From: Methylotenera sp.
Lineage (GTDB): Bacteria > Pseudomonadota > Gammaproteobacteria > Burkholderiales > Methylophilaceae
DNA: 64,000 nucleotides
Assembly (NCBI GenBank): GCA_021732365.1
Contig: JAKFVD010000026.1
Coordinates: 30,197 to 94,196 of the forward strand
Direction: 5' to 3'
A program made the translations under genes and the position numbers. Numbering within the stretch: the first letter of the stretch is position 1; each line of letters begins with the position of its first letter. Below are positions 18,229 to 28,173 of this stretch, piece by piece. The notes under the pieces are model-generated. The model had not been told where the DNA came from. It saw nothing but the letters and a program-made list of their open reading frames with translations, and did not search any database.

Positions 18229-19251
18229 TTAATTTCTAACAACACCGCGCCGTACACGCGGGTCAGCCCATGCATAGGCCAAATCAGCCAGTAAATTACC
18301 AATTAATGTGAGCGCCGAGCCAATAGTAAGTATGCCCATAATCACCGGAAAATCGCGCATTAACACACTATCAAAAAACAATTTGCCCATACCAGGTATG
18401 GCAAAAATGGTTTCGGCAATGACTGAGCCGCCAATCAAGCCAGGAATAGATAAGCCGACAATGGTGATAAGTGGCAGTAGGGCATTGCGTAGCGCATGCG
18501 TATAGACTACTTTGTGCTCACTTAAGCCTTTGGCGCGGGCGGTAGTGATGTAATCCTGATGGAATACATCCAGCATGCCGTTTTTAACAAATAGTGTAAT
18601 GCCTGCCAAGCCAGTTACAGAAGGAATGATGACTGGCAGAATAAGATGGCTAATACTGTCCTTGATTTTTGCCCATGTGTCTAAGGATTCGTAATTAATG
18701 CTGTGCAAACCAGAAATAGGTAACCAGTTATTCATGACACCTAGCCAGTACATCAGCAGTAATGACAACCAAAAACCTGGGATTGAAAAACCGATAAAAT
18801 TAAATAGTGTGATAGATTTATCTTGCCATAATGTGTACTTGCGCGCAGCAATAATGCCCAGCGGTATTGCCAGACTTAACGTAATAATCAGGCCTAAAAT
18901 ATTAATCATTAAGGTAATTGGTAGTGCTTCTTGAATCATGCCTTTGGTGACATTGCCATCTTTATCTGTTGTTTGCCAAAACACAGGTTTTTGATGCGAC
19001 GCAAAAGAATTCCCAAAATCCAGCGTACCCATGCGTTTTAGCCATAAACCATATTGCACAATCACTGGCTTGTCTAAATTGTATAGTTCACGTAATTTTT
19101 GGCGTGATTCTTCAGATGCTTTTGGATTAAATGCCGCCTCATTATTAGTAATATCGCCCGGAGCTAAGTGCATGATAAAAAATGAAATAAGGCTGATACC
19201 GATTAGCAAAGGTATCATCCACAGTACGCGTTTAACTAAATATTTCAGCAT
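18229..19251 (-). CDS. Peptide/nickel-type ABC transporter permease, DppB/OppB family
   Basis: This 340-residue permease has six predicted membrane segments, the N-terminal MLKYLVKRVLWMIPLLIGIS of the DppB branch, and the EAA loop HQDYITTARAKGLSEHKVV followed by HALRNALLPLITI. The N-terminal half has a long periplasmic insert (GNSFASHQKPVFWQTTDKD), also common in YejB-like permeases. It lies between the binding protein (18 bases upstream) and the DppC-type permease, forming an importer operon. The transported compound is unknown. Confidence 0.88.
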   Translation of the reverse strand: MLKYLVKRVLWMIPLLIGISLISFFIMHLAPGDITNNEAAFNPKASEESRQKLRELYNLDKPVIVQYGLWLKRMGTLDFGNSFASHQKPVFWQTTDKDGNVTKGMIQEALPITLMINILGLIITLSLAIPLGIIAARKYTLWQDKSITLFNFIGFSIPGFWLSLLLMYWLGVMNNWLPISGLHSINYESLDTWAKIKDSISHLILPVIIPSVTGLAGITLFVKNGMLDVFHQDYITTARAKGLSEHKVVYTHALRNALLPLITIVGLSIPGLIGGSVIAETIFAIPGMGKLFFDSVLMRDFPVIMGILTIGSALTLIGNLLADLAYAWADPRVRRGVVRN

Positions 19252-19269
19252 AAATTTTTTGCTTACCTG

Positions 19270-20940
19270 TTACTTTTCAGCGATTTCATTGCGTCCAGTT
19301 TCGGCACGTCTTAATTGTTCTGGAATATACCATTCATGCGAATTGTAACCAATACCTGCTGGTGGCGCAGGTGAGACAATTCCTTTAACGCGTTTATGGA
19401 TGGCAGTAAGCCCATAGCCTGCAGATAAATATACAATAGGGCTGTCTTCTAACAACACTTTTGCAAACTCATGATAAATTTTCATGCGCTTATCAGGGTT
19501 AAGTTCTAGGCGACCTTGCTCTAACAAAGTGTCAATCTGAGGATTATTGTAATTGATAAAGTTAAATTGGCCAGGCTGATTTTGACTGGAATGCCAAATG
19601 CTGAACTGATCAGGATCTAAGCCTAAGCCCCAACCAAGCACAACTACATCAAAATCACCAGTTTTAATAAAACGGCTAATAAAGCTTGCCCATTCAATTG
19701 CACGAATTTGTACGTCTATACCCACATCTTTTAACCTGCGCTGGATTAAAACAGCTGACTTTTCGCGCTCTTTGTTTTGATTGGTAATAATTTCAAATGC
19801 AAACGGCTTGCCGTCACGCTCTACAATACCGTCACCATCTGAATCTGCAAAACCAGCTTCTTTCAACAAAGCCTTTGCTTTTTCAACATCATATGGGTAA
19901 GGCTTAAGCTCAGGGTTGCTCCAGCGGGTACCTGGCTTATATGGTGAGGCGATATTGATGCCCAAGCCTAAATAAACGCCATCAATAATCTCTTGCTTAT
20001 CAATCGCATAGTTAATAGCTTTGCGCACTCGAATATCGTCAAACGGCTTATGTTTTAGATTAAAGCCCAAGTAAGTATAGCTATTGCCTAGCTCTTTATA
20101 TAAAGCGAGTTTTTTTTGCAGTTCAGGGCGGGCTGGAACAATACGTGAATACTTAATAGGGTCTAAACCCATGCTATCAATATTGTCAGCCATTAACTCT
20201 AAAAACTGGGCTGAGTTATCTGGAATAATACGCGTCACCAATTTGTCAATATTCGCAGGGCCCAATACTGAATTTGGATTGCGCGATAATTTCAGATTTT
20301 CACCATGCGTCCAGCTATCTAGTTTGTAGTAGTGGCTACCAACAGGATTGCGTGCAAAAGCAGTGGTATGAATATCTTGTTTTTCTAATAAATGCTTTGG
20401 TAACACTTGCAACCCAGACCAAGAATCTAGGGCAGGCGCATAGGCTTTGTCGTAAGTCACGCTGAAAGTGTTTGGGTCTGGTGCTTCAGCTTTTTTTACT
20501 AATTGATAATCAGATGCGTAAGGGCTGCGCGTATTTTCATCTGTCACTAGTTTCCAAGTAAATAGTACATCTTCACTGGTAAGAGGTTTGCCATCTGCCC
20601 ATTTAAGGTTAGGTTTTAGCTTGAAAGTGATGGTTTTTTGGTCGGATGAAATCAACCAGCTTTCGGCCAATTCGCCTTCTATATCCAGATTTTTGTCATA
20701 CTTAAGTAGTTTGTTAAATATGTTGCCAGATATAGCAGCAGCAGCAGATTCGCCTGCTACCATATAGATTAAACCAGATGGTTCGCCAATTGTTGCATCA
20801 ATAAGCATACCGCCTGATTCAACTGGAAAAGTTTTTGTATAGTCAGTTGTGTCCTGATTAGGTTTTCCGCAGGATGTCATAGAAATGACGCAACAAACGC
20901 TTAAACAAGATTTTAGTAAAGATGCATTCAATTTATTCAT
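19270..20940 (-). CDS. Peptide-binding lipoprotein of an ABC importer (SBP family 5)
   Basis: The 556-residue protein is an extracytoplasmic solute-binding protein of family 5 (DppA/OppA/AppA type). A lipoprotein signal with lipobox SMTSC and then GK is at about residues 20-25, so it is probably anchored to the periplasmic face of the inner membrane. Family signatures include NIFNKLLKYDKNL, LAESWLISSDQKTITFKL, KWADGKPLTSEDV, and FDDIRVRKAINYAIDKQEI. It is the first gene of the importer operon. Related proteins bind peptides, nickel or murein peptides; the ligand cannot be assigned here. Confidence 0.9.
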   Translation of the reverse strand: MNKLNASLLKSCLSVCCVISMTSCGKPNQDTTDYTKTFPVESGGMLIDATIGEPSGLIYMVAGESAAAAISGNIFNKLLKYDKNLDIEGELAESWLISSDQKTITFKLKPNLKWADGKPLTSEDVLFTWKLVTDENTRSPYASDYQLVKKAEAPDPNTFSVTYDKAYAPALDSWSGLQVLPKHLLEKQDIHTTAFARNPVGSHYYKLDSWTHGENLKLSRNPNSVLGPANIDKLVTRIIPDNSAQFLELMADNIDSMGLDPIKYSRIVPARPELQKKLALYKELGNSYTYLGFNLKHKPFDDIRVRKAINYAIDKQEIIDGVYLGLGINIASPYKPGTRWSNPELKPYPYDVEKAKALLKEAGFADSDGDGIVERDGKPFAFEIITNQNKEREKSAVLIQRRLKDVGIDVQIRAIEWASFISRFIKTGDFDVVVLGWGLGLDPDQFSIWHSSQNQPGQFNFINYNNPQIDTLLEQGRLELNPDKRMKIYHEFAKVLLEDSPIVYLSAGYGLTAIHKRVKGIVSPAPPAGIGYNSHEWYIPEQLRRAETGRNEIAEK

Positions 20941-21043
20941 TATTCTATAAAGTTTACTAGTGACTCATTCTGAATGACAAATGATGACATAAATCAATGT
21001 TTGATGATTGGTCGTGCTAATTTAGATTTTTACAGTAATTCAC

Positions 21044-22639
21044 TTATCTGATACGAATACTAGAGCGGACCTTAATATTTCTTGATTTCGATTTTTTACT
21101 TTTTACTCGATGTTTAAGCGATACCTTTTTTGTGCTGGAGCGATTACTTTTGTTAACTGCAACATTGGTAGTGTTTAACTTAATTGTTTGGCCTACTTTT
21201 AATTTACTGCTTTTTAAGTGATTAATTTTCATGAGTGCTTTACTGTCAGTGCCGTATTTATCTGCAAGCGCATGTAGAGTGTCACCACGTTTAACTTTGT
21301 GTATGAGAGGTGACGATAATTTAGGTTCACCCTCGTACATATTGTTTTTTTCTAACGCTGTAACGTTAATTGCTTGTTCAGAATCTAAATCATTTTCTGT
21401 TTGGTCGGTCTGCAAGGCGGGTACAAGCATCGGCTGAGCAGTGCGCATTTTTTTTGCCGATGTTAAGCCATTTACGCTACGTAATTGTGCAACATTAATA
21501 CCAAATTTTTGTGCAATATTATCCATACGCTCACCACGCTTGGCATTGTATGTTTGCCAATTGGTCAGTGGTTTGTCATAGTTGGCTAGATTGGTTGCAA
21601 AACGCTCAGCCGCCCACACAGGTAATAATAATTGATGCTTATCATTTGTGGCCGTAATCACAGGGCGGTTATAGCTTGGGTTAAGGGAGCAAAACTCTTC
21701 TAAAGAAATTTCAGCTAATTCTGCAGCAAGTTTTGCATCAATTTGTTTTGGTGTGGTGACACGTGCAAAATAGGGGCGGTTTGGAATTGAATTGATTTTT
21801 AAACCGAAACGCTCAGGATCAGTAACAATATTTTTGATGGCTTGTAGTTTGGGCACATAATTTCTAGTTTCAGGCGGCAAACTCAGGCTTTCATAATCAG
21901 TTGGTAAACCCTGGCGGCGGTTTTTATTAATTGCGCGTTGCACAGTGCCTTCACCGGCGTTATAGGCAGCAAGCGCTAAATCCCAAGTGCCAAACATGCC
22001 GTGCAATTTTTGCAGATAAGTGAGCGCTGCATTAGTGGCAGCAGTGACATCACGTCGATTATCTACCCACCAGTTTTGCTGTAAACCAAAGCTTTTGCCA
22101 GTAGAGGGAATAAATTGCCAAATACCCGATGCTGCACTGCGTGAATAGGCTTGTGGGTTAAAAGCACTTTCAATCATCGGCAAAAGCGCAATTTCGGTTG
22201 GCATGCCACGCTTTTCAACCTCTTCTACAATGTGAAATAAATATTTTTGACTGCGTTCAAGCATGCGCCGCATGTAATCTGGACGAGATGCGTACCAGGT
22301 TTCGTGATTGGTTGTATATTGTGATTTAATATTGGGTATGGCATAACCCGTTTTGATGCGCGACCATAAATCTATATCAGAATCAATATCGACAATCGCA
22401 TCTTGTTGATAACTCTGGTCTACTTCGTTTGTATCAATGTCTGATAAAAAATCTTGTACAGGGTCACCAACTAAATCGCTATCAACAGATTCAGTAATCA
22501 CTTCGATTTCAACACCAGACACATTAGTATCTGCGATTGTTTGTTGTGAAAGTGCAAGCCCGCAACAAAGCATGCATATATTCAAGCAGGTAGTTAATCT
22601 AAAAGCTTGTTTAAAATATTGTGTGGCGCTTGAATACAT
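21044..22639 (-). CDS. mltD: Membrane-bound lytic murein transglycosylase D
   Basis: MltD cleaves the glycan strands of peptidoglycan, leaving 1,6-anhydro ends, in cell-wall turnover. The 531-residue protein has an N-terminal signal (LTTCLNICMLCCGLALS), then an SLT catalytic domain at about residues 130-260. The catalytic Glu is in LLPMIESAFNP, followed by SAASGIWQFIPSTGK and AYNAGEGTVQ. Two LysM peptidoglycan-binding repeats are visible in the C-terminal half (KRGERMDNIAQKFGI and VKRGDTLHALADKYG). The tail is very basic (KSKKSKSRNIKVRS), which is unusual but plausible for a wall-binding protein. Confidence 0.93.
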   Translation of the reverse strand: MYSSATQYFKQAFRLTTCLNICMLCCGLALSQQTIADTNVSGVEIEVITESVDSDLVGDPVQDFLSDIDTNEVDQSYQQDAIVDIDSDIDLWSRIKTGYAIPNIKSQYTTNHETWYASRPDYMRRMLERSQKYLFHIVEEVEKRGMPTEIALLPMIESAFNPQAYSRSAASGIWQFIPSTGKSFGLQQNWWVDNRRDVTAATNAALTYLQKLHGMFGTWDLALAAYNAGEGTVQRAINKNRRQGLPTDYESLSLPPETRNYVPKLQAIKNIVTDPERFGLKINSIPNRPYFARVTTPKQIDAKLAAELAEISLEEFCSLNPSYNRPVITATNDKHQLLLPVWAAERFATNLANYDKPLTNWQTYNAKRGERMDNIAQKFGINVAQLRSVNGLTSAKKMRTAQPMLVPALQTDQTENDLDSEQAINVTALEKNNMYEGEPKLSSPLIHKVKRGDTLHALADKYGTDSKALMKINHLKSSKLKVGQTIKLNTTNVAVNKSNRSSTKKVSLKHRVKSKKSKSRNIKVRSSIRIR

Positions 22640-22729
22640 TGATGCTGATTATCCCTAATGTTTGGTAGGTGGGTTTATTGCGCTAATAAACGTCATAAAC
22701 TGTTTTGCATAGTAGCGATGGCTAAAACA

Positions 22730-22758
22730 TTAGTCAAGTAAAAGTTTTACTTGACTAA
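22730..22758 (-). terminator. 29-bp palindrome downstream of gloB
   Basis: TTAGTCAAGTAAAA and TTTTACTTGACTAA are perfect 14-base arms around a single G. On the minus strand it is followed by TGTTTT. It lies between the gloB stop and the mltD start, so it may end gloB transcription or bind a dimeric regulator in front of mltD. Confidence 0.5.
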
Positions 22759-22776
22759 TAATAGGTATGTTCATGA

Positions 22777-23529
22777 TTAATAATGATTTCTTAATGCCCT
22801 AATTGCAGTAAAAACTGATAATTCCTGATTATTTACAGCTTGCGAATTTTGCCAAATTTCAACTTGGTTGCAGCGTAAAAAAGGATTAGTACTGAGCTCT
22901 AATTCAATAGTCGTGGGGAGGCTGGGCAAGCCTTGTTCGCGCAACTCCCGCACTTGTCGTTGCCGATTAATCAATGCTTGATTATTGGGTTCTAAAGTCA
23001 GCGCAAAATCTACATTTTTGACGGTGTATTCATGCGTACAAAATACCTTTGTCGCAGAATTTAACCGTTTTAAGCGGTTAAGTGAATGCAGCATCTGTGC
23101 TGGAGTGCCTTCAAATAAACGCCCGCAACCCGCGCTAAATAAAGTGTCTCCACAAAACAGGTAGTCGTGATTATAAAAGGCAATATGCCCTAATGTGTGG
23201 CCTGGTAACCACATAGCATACAATTGAAGCTCTATTTCTGGCAAAGTGACTAAATCACCTTCACCAATAGCAGTATGTTTAAATGCAAATGACTCATATT
23301 TTGGCGCATAAACGGGTGCGCTTTGATAATCGAGTAATTGCTGCACACCGCCAATATGGTCGTTGTGATGATGTGTAATAAGCATAGCGCTTAAACTTAA
23401 CCGATTTTTTTGTAGAAAATCGATAACAGGAAATGCATCGCCAGGGTCAATCACGACTGCATGCTTTTCGTTATGCAAAAGCCATATATAATTGTCTTCA
23501 AATGCGGGAATAGGAATGATGTGCAGCAT
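22777..23529 (-). CDS. gloB: Hydroxyacylglutathione hydrolase (glyoxalase II)
   Basis: GloB hydrolyses S-lactoylglutathione to lactate and glutathione, the second step of methylglyoxal detoxification. The 250-residue metallo-beta-lactamase-fold protein has the binuclear metal motif THHHNDH near residue 54, the LPGHTLGHIAFY region, CGDTLFSAGCGRLFEG, and FCTHEYT. Length and start (IPIPAFEDNYIWLL) are typical. It is divergent from the methyltransferase gene, with about 90 bases between starts. The same gene order occurs in many betaproteobacteria. Confidence 0.95.
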   Translation of the reverse strand: MLHIIPIPAFEDNYIWLLHNEKHAVVIDPGDAFPVIDFLQKNRLSLSAMLITHHHNDHIGGVQQLLDYQSAPVYAPKYESFAFKHTAIGEGDLVTLPEIELQLYAMWLPGHTLGHIAFYNHDYLFCGDTLFSAGCGRLFEGTPAQMLHSLNRLKRLNSATKVFCTHEYTVKNVDFALTLEPNNQALINRQRQVRELREQGLPSLPTTIELELSTNPFLRCNQVEIWQNSQAVNNQELSVFTAIRALRNHY

Positions 23530-23621
23530 GTTTTGTTGATGTGTTAGCGCGATTAAAACTAAATCTCAATATTTAAGTGTGATAATCAATTTTGTCACAC
23601 ATTAATGCAACAATACAACTA

Positions 23622-24383
23622 ATGAAATTAACGCAGCAAAATAGTTGGTTAACCACAATATTGGGTCAATATTTACTGCAAAAAGAGCAGCAAATGTATG
23701 ATGCGGCTGTGGGCGATATTTTTGGTTTCAACGCAGTTCAGCTTGGCTTATCACAAATGGATACGCTGAAAAATTCACGCATACCGCATATTTTACATGT
23801 GGGCAATAATGCAGGAGAGGTGTTGTGCGAAAGCGATTATTTGCCTTTTAGTGAAAGTTGTATCGATTTAATTTGCCTGCCGCATGTGTTGGAGTTTAGT
23901 GAAAACCCGCATCAAACTTTGCGTGAGGCAGAGCGTATTTTGGTGCCAGAAGGACATTTGATTCTAACTGGTTTTAATCCTATCAGCGCTTGGGGCATCA
24001 AACAAATGTTAAGACGGGATAAAAAGTTAGATAAAAGTTATCCATGGCATGGACATTTTTTTACCTTATCGCGCATTAAAGATTGGCTGGCCTTATTGGG
24101 TTTAGAATACGTCAGTGGGCAAATGCATTGTTACGAGCCGCCAATTAATAATCAACAATGGCTGAATCGTTTTGCATGGATGGATCAATTAGGAAGCCGC
24201 TGGTGGCCTATGATGGGTGGTGTTTATTTTATTGTGGCCAAGAAACGCGTAGTAAATATGCATTTACTTAAACCCAATTGGAAGAAAAATTCGTTAAAAT
24301 CGCGCTTGGCGGTCACAAGTCCACAAAAAACTAAGCCAAACCAGCAACAAAAAATTAAACAACAAAAAACAGAAAAAAAGTAA
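23622..24383 (+). CDS. SAM-dependent methyltransferase (class I, unknown substrate)
   Basis: The 253-residue reading starts at ATG 23622; an upstream in-frame TTG at 23592 would add ten residues but is less likely. The Rossmann-fold motifs are ILHVGNNAGEVL (motif I, degenerate, not a classical GxGxG), LPFSESCIDLICLPHVLEF, and LREAERILVPEGHLILTGFNPISAWG. This is the Methyltransf_11 family, often annotated next to gloB and rnhA in betaproteobacteria. The C-terminus is lysine/glutamine-rich and probably disordered. The substrate is unknown. Confidence 0.85.
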   Translation: MKLTQQNSWLTTILGQYLLQKEQQMYDAAVGDIFGFNAVQLGLSQMDTLKNSRIPHILHVGNNAGEVLCESDYLPFSESCIDLICLPHVLEFSENPHQTLREAERILVPEGHLILTGFNPISAWGIKQMLRRDKKLDKSYPWHGHFFTLSRIKDWLALLGLEYVSGQMHCYEPPINNQQWLNRFAWMDQLGSRWWPMMGGVYFIVAKKRVVNMHLLKPNWKKNSLKSRLAVTSPQKTKPNQQQKIKQQKTEKK

Positions 24384-24423
24384 GCTTGAACTATATGAAT
24401 TTCAGAAAATATAAAAATAAGCC

Positions 24424-24864
24424 ATGTCAAATTTAGTCGAAATATATGCAGATGGCGCCTGCAAAGGCAATCCTGGTCCTGGCGGTTGGGGTGCATGGTT
24501 AACCTACGAAGGTAAAGAGAAAACCTTGAGCGGCGGCGAATCGCTGACCACCAATAATCGTATGGAGCTCACAGCGGTGATTCGGGCGTTAGAGGCGTTG
24601 AAAAAGCCTTGTACAGTAAAAATTTATACCGATTCGTCCTACGTGCAAAAAGGCATATCAGAATGGATTATTGGTTGGAAAGCACGTAATTGGCGTACCG
24701 CCGATAAAAAGCCAGTGAAAAATGAAGACTTATGGAAAATGTTAGATAACCTTGCCAAGCAGCATCAAATTGAGTGGATCTGGGTAAAAGGCCACGCTGG
24801 TAATGCGGGTAATGAACGGGCTGATGCATTGGCCAATGAAGGCGTTTCAGCTTTTTTAGTCTAA
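24424..24864 (+). CDS. rnhA: Ribonuclease HI
   Basis: RNase HI degrades RNA in RNA-DNA hybrids during replication and repair. The 146-residue protein has the family opening [19 protein letters not shown] with the first catalytic Asp, [13 protein letters not shown] with the catalytic Glu, [11 protein letters not shown] with the second Asp, and [17 protein letters not shown] with the His and last Asp. The basic handle [16 protein letters not shown] is present. It is followed 14 bases later by dnaQ, the normal partner. Confidence 0.97.
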   Translation: MSNLVEIYADGACKGNPGPGGWGAWLTYEGKEKTLSGGESLTTNNRMELTAVIRALEALKKPCTVKIYTDSSYVQKGISEWIIGWKARNWRTADKKPVKNEDLWKMLDNLAKQHQIEWIWVKGHAGNAGNERADALANEGVSAFLV

Positions 24865-24878
24865 ATAATGGGTTAAGT

Positions 24879-25559
24879 ATGCGTCAAATATTCCTAGATA
24901 CCGAAACCACAGGGCTTTATCCCGCGCAAGGGCATCGCATTATCGAAATTGCTGCGGTTGAGATGATTAATCGCCGCCCAACCAATAATCACTTTCATGT
25001 CTATTTAAATCCGCAGCGTGAAATAGACGCTGCCGCGCAAGAAGTACATGGCATCTCACTGGAATTTCTGCAAGATAAGCCTTTATTCGCTGCAATTGCT
25101 CAAGAAATGATTGCATTTGTAAGTGGCGCTGAATTGATTATTCACAATGCGCCATTTGATGTAGGCTTTTTAAATAGTGAGCTTGGCCATATCGGGCTAC
25201 AGCCAATAGAAACGTTTTGCGATAGAATCATTGATACACTGAAAATGGCGAAAGATTCTCGACCCGGTCAGCGCAATAACTTAGATGCTTTGTGCCGTCA
25301 TTTTGGTATTGATAACTCAAGACGTACTTTGCATGGTGCATTGCTAGATGCGGAATTGCTGGCAGACGTGTATATGGCGATGACGCGCGGGCAGGATAGC
25401 TTGATGATGGATTTAGGCCAGTTACAGCCAATGATGCAAGTACAAATGCATCAGGCTAAGCAGGGCAGTTTGAAAGTTTTAAAAGCAGATGAATTTGAAT
25501 TAACGGCACACCAAGAGTATTTAAATAGCCTTGCTAAATCGGGCGCAAAATCTTGGTAG
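24879..25559 (+). CDS. dnaQ: DNA polymerase III epsilon subunit (3'-5' proofreading exonuclease)
   Basis: DnaQ proofreads the replicative polymerase. The 226-residue DEDDh exonuclease shows ExoI FLDTETTGL, ExoII HNAPFDVGFLNSEL, and ExoIII LHGALLDAELLADVY with the catalytic His. The C-terminal tail, which in E. coli binds the alpha subunit, is present but divergent. The octamer GGTTAAGT sits directly before the ATG (24871-24878), where a ribosome site would be expected, so initiation may be modest or coupled to rnhA. Confidence 0.95.
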   Translation: MRQIFLDTETTGLYPAQGHRIIEIAAVEMINRRPTNNHFHVYLNPQREIDAAAQEVHGISLEFLQDKPLFAAIAQEMIAFVSGAELIIHNAPFDVGFLNSELGHIGLQPIETFCDRIIDTLKMAKDSRPGQRNNLDALCRHFGIDNSRRTLHGALLDAELLADVYMAMTRGQDSLMMDLGQLQPMMQVQMHQAKQGSLKVLKADEFELTAHQEYLNSLAKSGAKSW

Positions 25560-25625
25560 TGCTACCAAATTCTTACTACAAAGTTAATAAAAAATTAGCA
25601 GTCATTTAATATAGGTTTTAATCAC

Positions 25626-26708
25626 ATGAAAAATTGCATCATTGTCACAGGCGGCGCAGGTTTTATTGGCAGTAATTTCGTTTTAAATTGGGTAAAAGGC
25701 GGCTTTGGTGAGTGTATTACGCTAGACAAACTTACTTATGCAGGTAATTTAGCTAATCTAGCGGATATTCAAGAACATGCAGAGCATGTGTTTGTGCATG
25801 GTGATATTGGCGATAGAACCATTGTTGATGCTTTGCTCAAGCAATATCAGCCGCGCGCGATTGTGAATTTTGCAGCTGAAAGTCATGTGGACCGCTCTAT
25901 TCATGCGCCTGGTGAGTTTATTCAAACCAATATTGTAGGTACATTTAATTTGTTGGAAGCCGCACGCGCCTATTGGAACAATTTAAATGAAACGGATAAA
26001 GCACATTTTAGATTTTTGCATGTATCAACCGATGAGGTCTACGGCTCACTAAGCGCCACAGACCCTGCGTTTAAAGAAACCAATCCATATGAGCCAAACA
26101 GCCCATATTCAGCTTCTAAAGCGGCTTCTGACCATTTAGTGCGCGCCTATCATCATACTTACGGCATGCCAATGCTGACGACTAATTGCTCTAATAACTA
26201 CGGCCCACATCATTTCCCTGAAAAGTTGATTCCTTTAGTGATTCATCATGCCTTAAACGGCAAGCCGCTGCCTATTTATGGCAATGGCAGCAATGTGCGT
26301 GATTGGCTGTATGTAGAAGACCATTGCAGCGCGATTCGCCGCGTGTTAGAAGCTGGTAAAGTAGGTGAAACCTATAATGTGGGTGGCTGGAATGAAAAAA
26401 CCAATTTAGAAGTTGTGCATACCTTATGCGATATCTTGGATAAGCAAAAACCAAAACAATCTGGTAGTTATCGCGATCAAATTACCTATGTGACGGATAG
26501 GCCAGGCCATGACCAACGTTATGCGATTGACGCCACTAAAATTGAGCGCGAACTGGGCTGGAAGCCTGCTGAAACATTTGAAACGGGCATTCAAAAAACG
26601 GTCGCTTGGTATTTGACCAACCAAGAATGGGTGGATAACGTGACTAGTGGCGAATATAAAAACTGGGTGAGTCAAAATTATAAAGAGCGTGGTGAGGAAT
26701 TAGCATAA
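25626..26708 (+). CDS. rfbB: dTDP-glucose 4,6-dehydratase
   Basis: RfbB converts dTDP-glucose to dTDP-4-keto-6-deoxyglucose. The 360-residue extended short-chain dehydrogenase has the NAD site [11 protein letters not shown] at residues 8-18, [21 protein letters not shown] with the catalytic DE pair, and the catalytic YSASK. It is the first gene of rfbBACD; its stop codon shares a base with the rfbA start. The product feeds rhamnose synthesis and could also feed the WecE-like enzyme encoded at 4.6 kb. Confidence 0.96.
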   Translation: MKNCIIVTGGAGFIGSNFVLNWVKGGFGECITLDKLTYAGNLANLADIQEHAEHVFVHGDIGDRTIVDALLKQYQPRAIVNFAAESHVDRSIHAPGEFIQTNIVGTFNLLEAARAYWNNLNETDKAHFRFLHVSTDEVYGSLSATDPAFKETNPYEPNSPYSASKAASDHLVRAYHHTYGMPMLTTNCSNNYGPHHFPEKLIPLVIHHALNGKPLPIYGNGSNVRDWLYVEDHCSAIRRVLEAGKVGETYNVGGWNEKTNLEVVHTLCDILDKQKPKQSGSYRDQITYVTDRPGHDQRYAIDATKIERELGWKPAETFETGIQKTVAWYLTNQEWVDNVTSGEYKNWVSQNYKERGEELA

Positions 26709-27604
26709 TGGTAACTGAGAATAAGTCCATGAAAGGTATCGTATTAGCAGGTGGCTCAGGCACGCGCCTGTATCCAGTCACACAGGTGGTTTCTAAGCAG
26801 CTTTTACCTGTTTATGACAAGCCGATGATTTACTATCCACTATCTGCACTCATGCTGGCAGGTATTCGCGAAGTTTTAATTATTTCTACACCACAAGATA
26901 CACCGCGCTTTAAAGAATTGTTAGGCGATGGCACGCAATGGGGTATGGATATTCAATACGCGGTGCAGCCTTCGCCCGATGGCTTGGCTCAAGCCTTTAT
27001 TATTGGGGAAGAATTTATTGGTAACGACCCCTGTGCTTTGGTGCTGGGCGATAATATTTTTTATGGACATGAACTGGCATTAATGGCGCAAGCGGCAGCC
27101 AAGCGCAGTAAAGGTGCGACCGTATTTGCTTACCCTGTACACGACCCTGAACGCTATGGTGTTGTAGAGTTTAATGCCGCGGGCAAAGCAATCAGCCTGG
27201 AAGAAAAACCTAAACAGCCTAAATCACGTTATGCGGTAACGGGTTTATATTTCTACGATAATCGCGTCGTCGATATCGCTAAAAATATGAAACCATCGGC
27301 GCGCGGTGAGCTAGAAATCACCGATGTGAATCGCCAGTATCTTGAATGGGATGATTTGCAGGTAGAGGTGATGGGGCGCGGTATGGCGTGGCTGGATACA
27401 GGTACGCACGATTCATTAATTGAAGCGGGGTCGTTTATACAAACCATTGAGAAACGACAAGGCTTAAAAATCGCTTGTCCTGAAGAAATTGCTTATCGAA
27501 TGGGTTTTATCGACGCAACACAGTTAGAGGTGATGGCCAATAAATACGCTAAAAATGGATATGGTCAATATCTTAAACAAGTACTCACAGAGCGCGTATT
27601 TTAA
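26708..27604 (+). CDS. rfbA: Glucose-1-phosphate thymidylyltransferase
   Basis: RfbA makes dTDP-glucose from glucose-1-phosphate and dTTP. The 298-residue nucleotidyltransferase carries [13 protein letters not shown], the nucleotide-binding start, with [26 protein letters not shown] and EEKPKQPKS. The first ATG (26708) overlaps the rfbB stop and has GAGGA at a good distance; ATG 26729 gives the more familiar start [10 protein letters not shown] keep 26708 because of the ribosome site. Translation is probably coupled to rfbB. Confidence 0.95.
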   Translation: MVTENKSMKGIVLAGGSGTRLYPVTQVVSKQLLPVYDKPMIYYPLSALMLAGIREVLIISTPQDTPRFKELLGDGTQWGMDIQYAVQPSPDGLAQAFIIGEEFIGNDPCALVLGDNIFYGHELALMAQAAAKRSKGATVFAYPVHDPERYGVVEFNAAGKAISLEEKPKQPKSRYAVTGLYFYDNRVVDIAKNMKPSARGELEITDVNRQYLEWDDLQVEVMGRGMAWLDTGTHDSLIEAGSFIQTIEKRQGLKIACPEEIAYRMGFIDATQLEVMANKYAKNGYGQYLKQVLTERVF

Positions 27605-28149
27605 TGAATGTAGTTAAAACCAATATCCCAGACGTCATTATTTTTGAGCCTAAAGTATTCGGTGATGATAGAGGCTTTTTTTTCGAAAGCTTTAATGCAA
27701 AAGTGTTTGAGCAGGCAACAGGCTTAAGCCCACATTTTGTGCAAGACAATCATTCCAAATCGGCTAAAAATGTGTTGCGCGGTTTGCATTATCAAATTGA
27801 GCAGGCACAAGGCAAATTGGTGCGCGTCACCCAAGGCGAAGTCTTCGATGTAGCAGTAGACTTGCGCGCATCATCACCTACATTTGGCAAATGGGAATCC
27901 ACGATTTTATCTAATGAAAATAAACGTCAAATGTGGATTCCGCCTGGGTTTGCACACGGTTTTCTAGTGTTGTCAGAAACAGCCGAATTTTTATATAAAA
28001 CAACTGATTTTTATGCACCACAGCATGAATGCTGCTTAAAATGGGATGACCCAGTAGTAGCGATTCAGTGGCCTACACAAGCAAGCCCACTATTATCCGC
28101 AAAAGATAGTATGGGCCTAAGTTTGCATGATGCAAAAAAATTTGCATAA
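27604..28149 (+). CDS. rfbC: dTDP-4-dehydrorhamnose 3,5-epimerase
   Basis: RfbC epimerises dTDP-4-keto-6-deoxyglucose at C3 and C5. The 181-residue cupin has VFGDDRGFFFESFN, QDNHSKSAKNVLRGLHYQ with the catalytic His, VTQGEVFDVAVDLR, and the IPPGFAHGFLVLSE segment. Its start overlaps the rfbA stop by one base, implying translational coupling. Length is normal. Confidence 0.96.
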   Translation: MNVVKTNIPDVIIFEPKVFGDDRGFFFESFNAKVFEQATGLSPHFVQDNHSKSAKNVLRGLHYQIEQAQGKLVRVTQGEVFDVAVDLRASSPTFGKWESTILSNENKRQMWIPPGFAHGFLVLSETAEFLYKTTDFYAPQHECCLKWDDPVVAIQWPTQASPLLSAKDSMGLSLHDAKKFA

Positions 28150-28173
28150 AATCTTTTAAGCGCAATTGATCAA

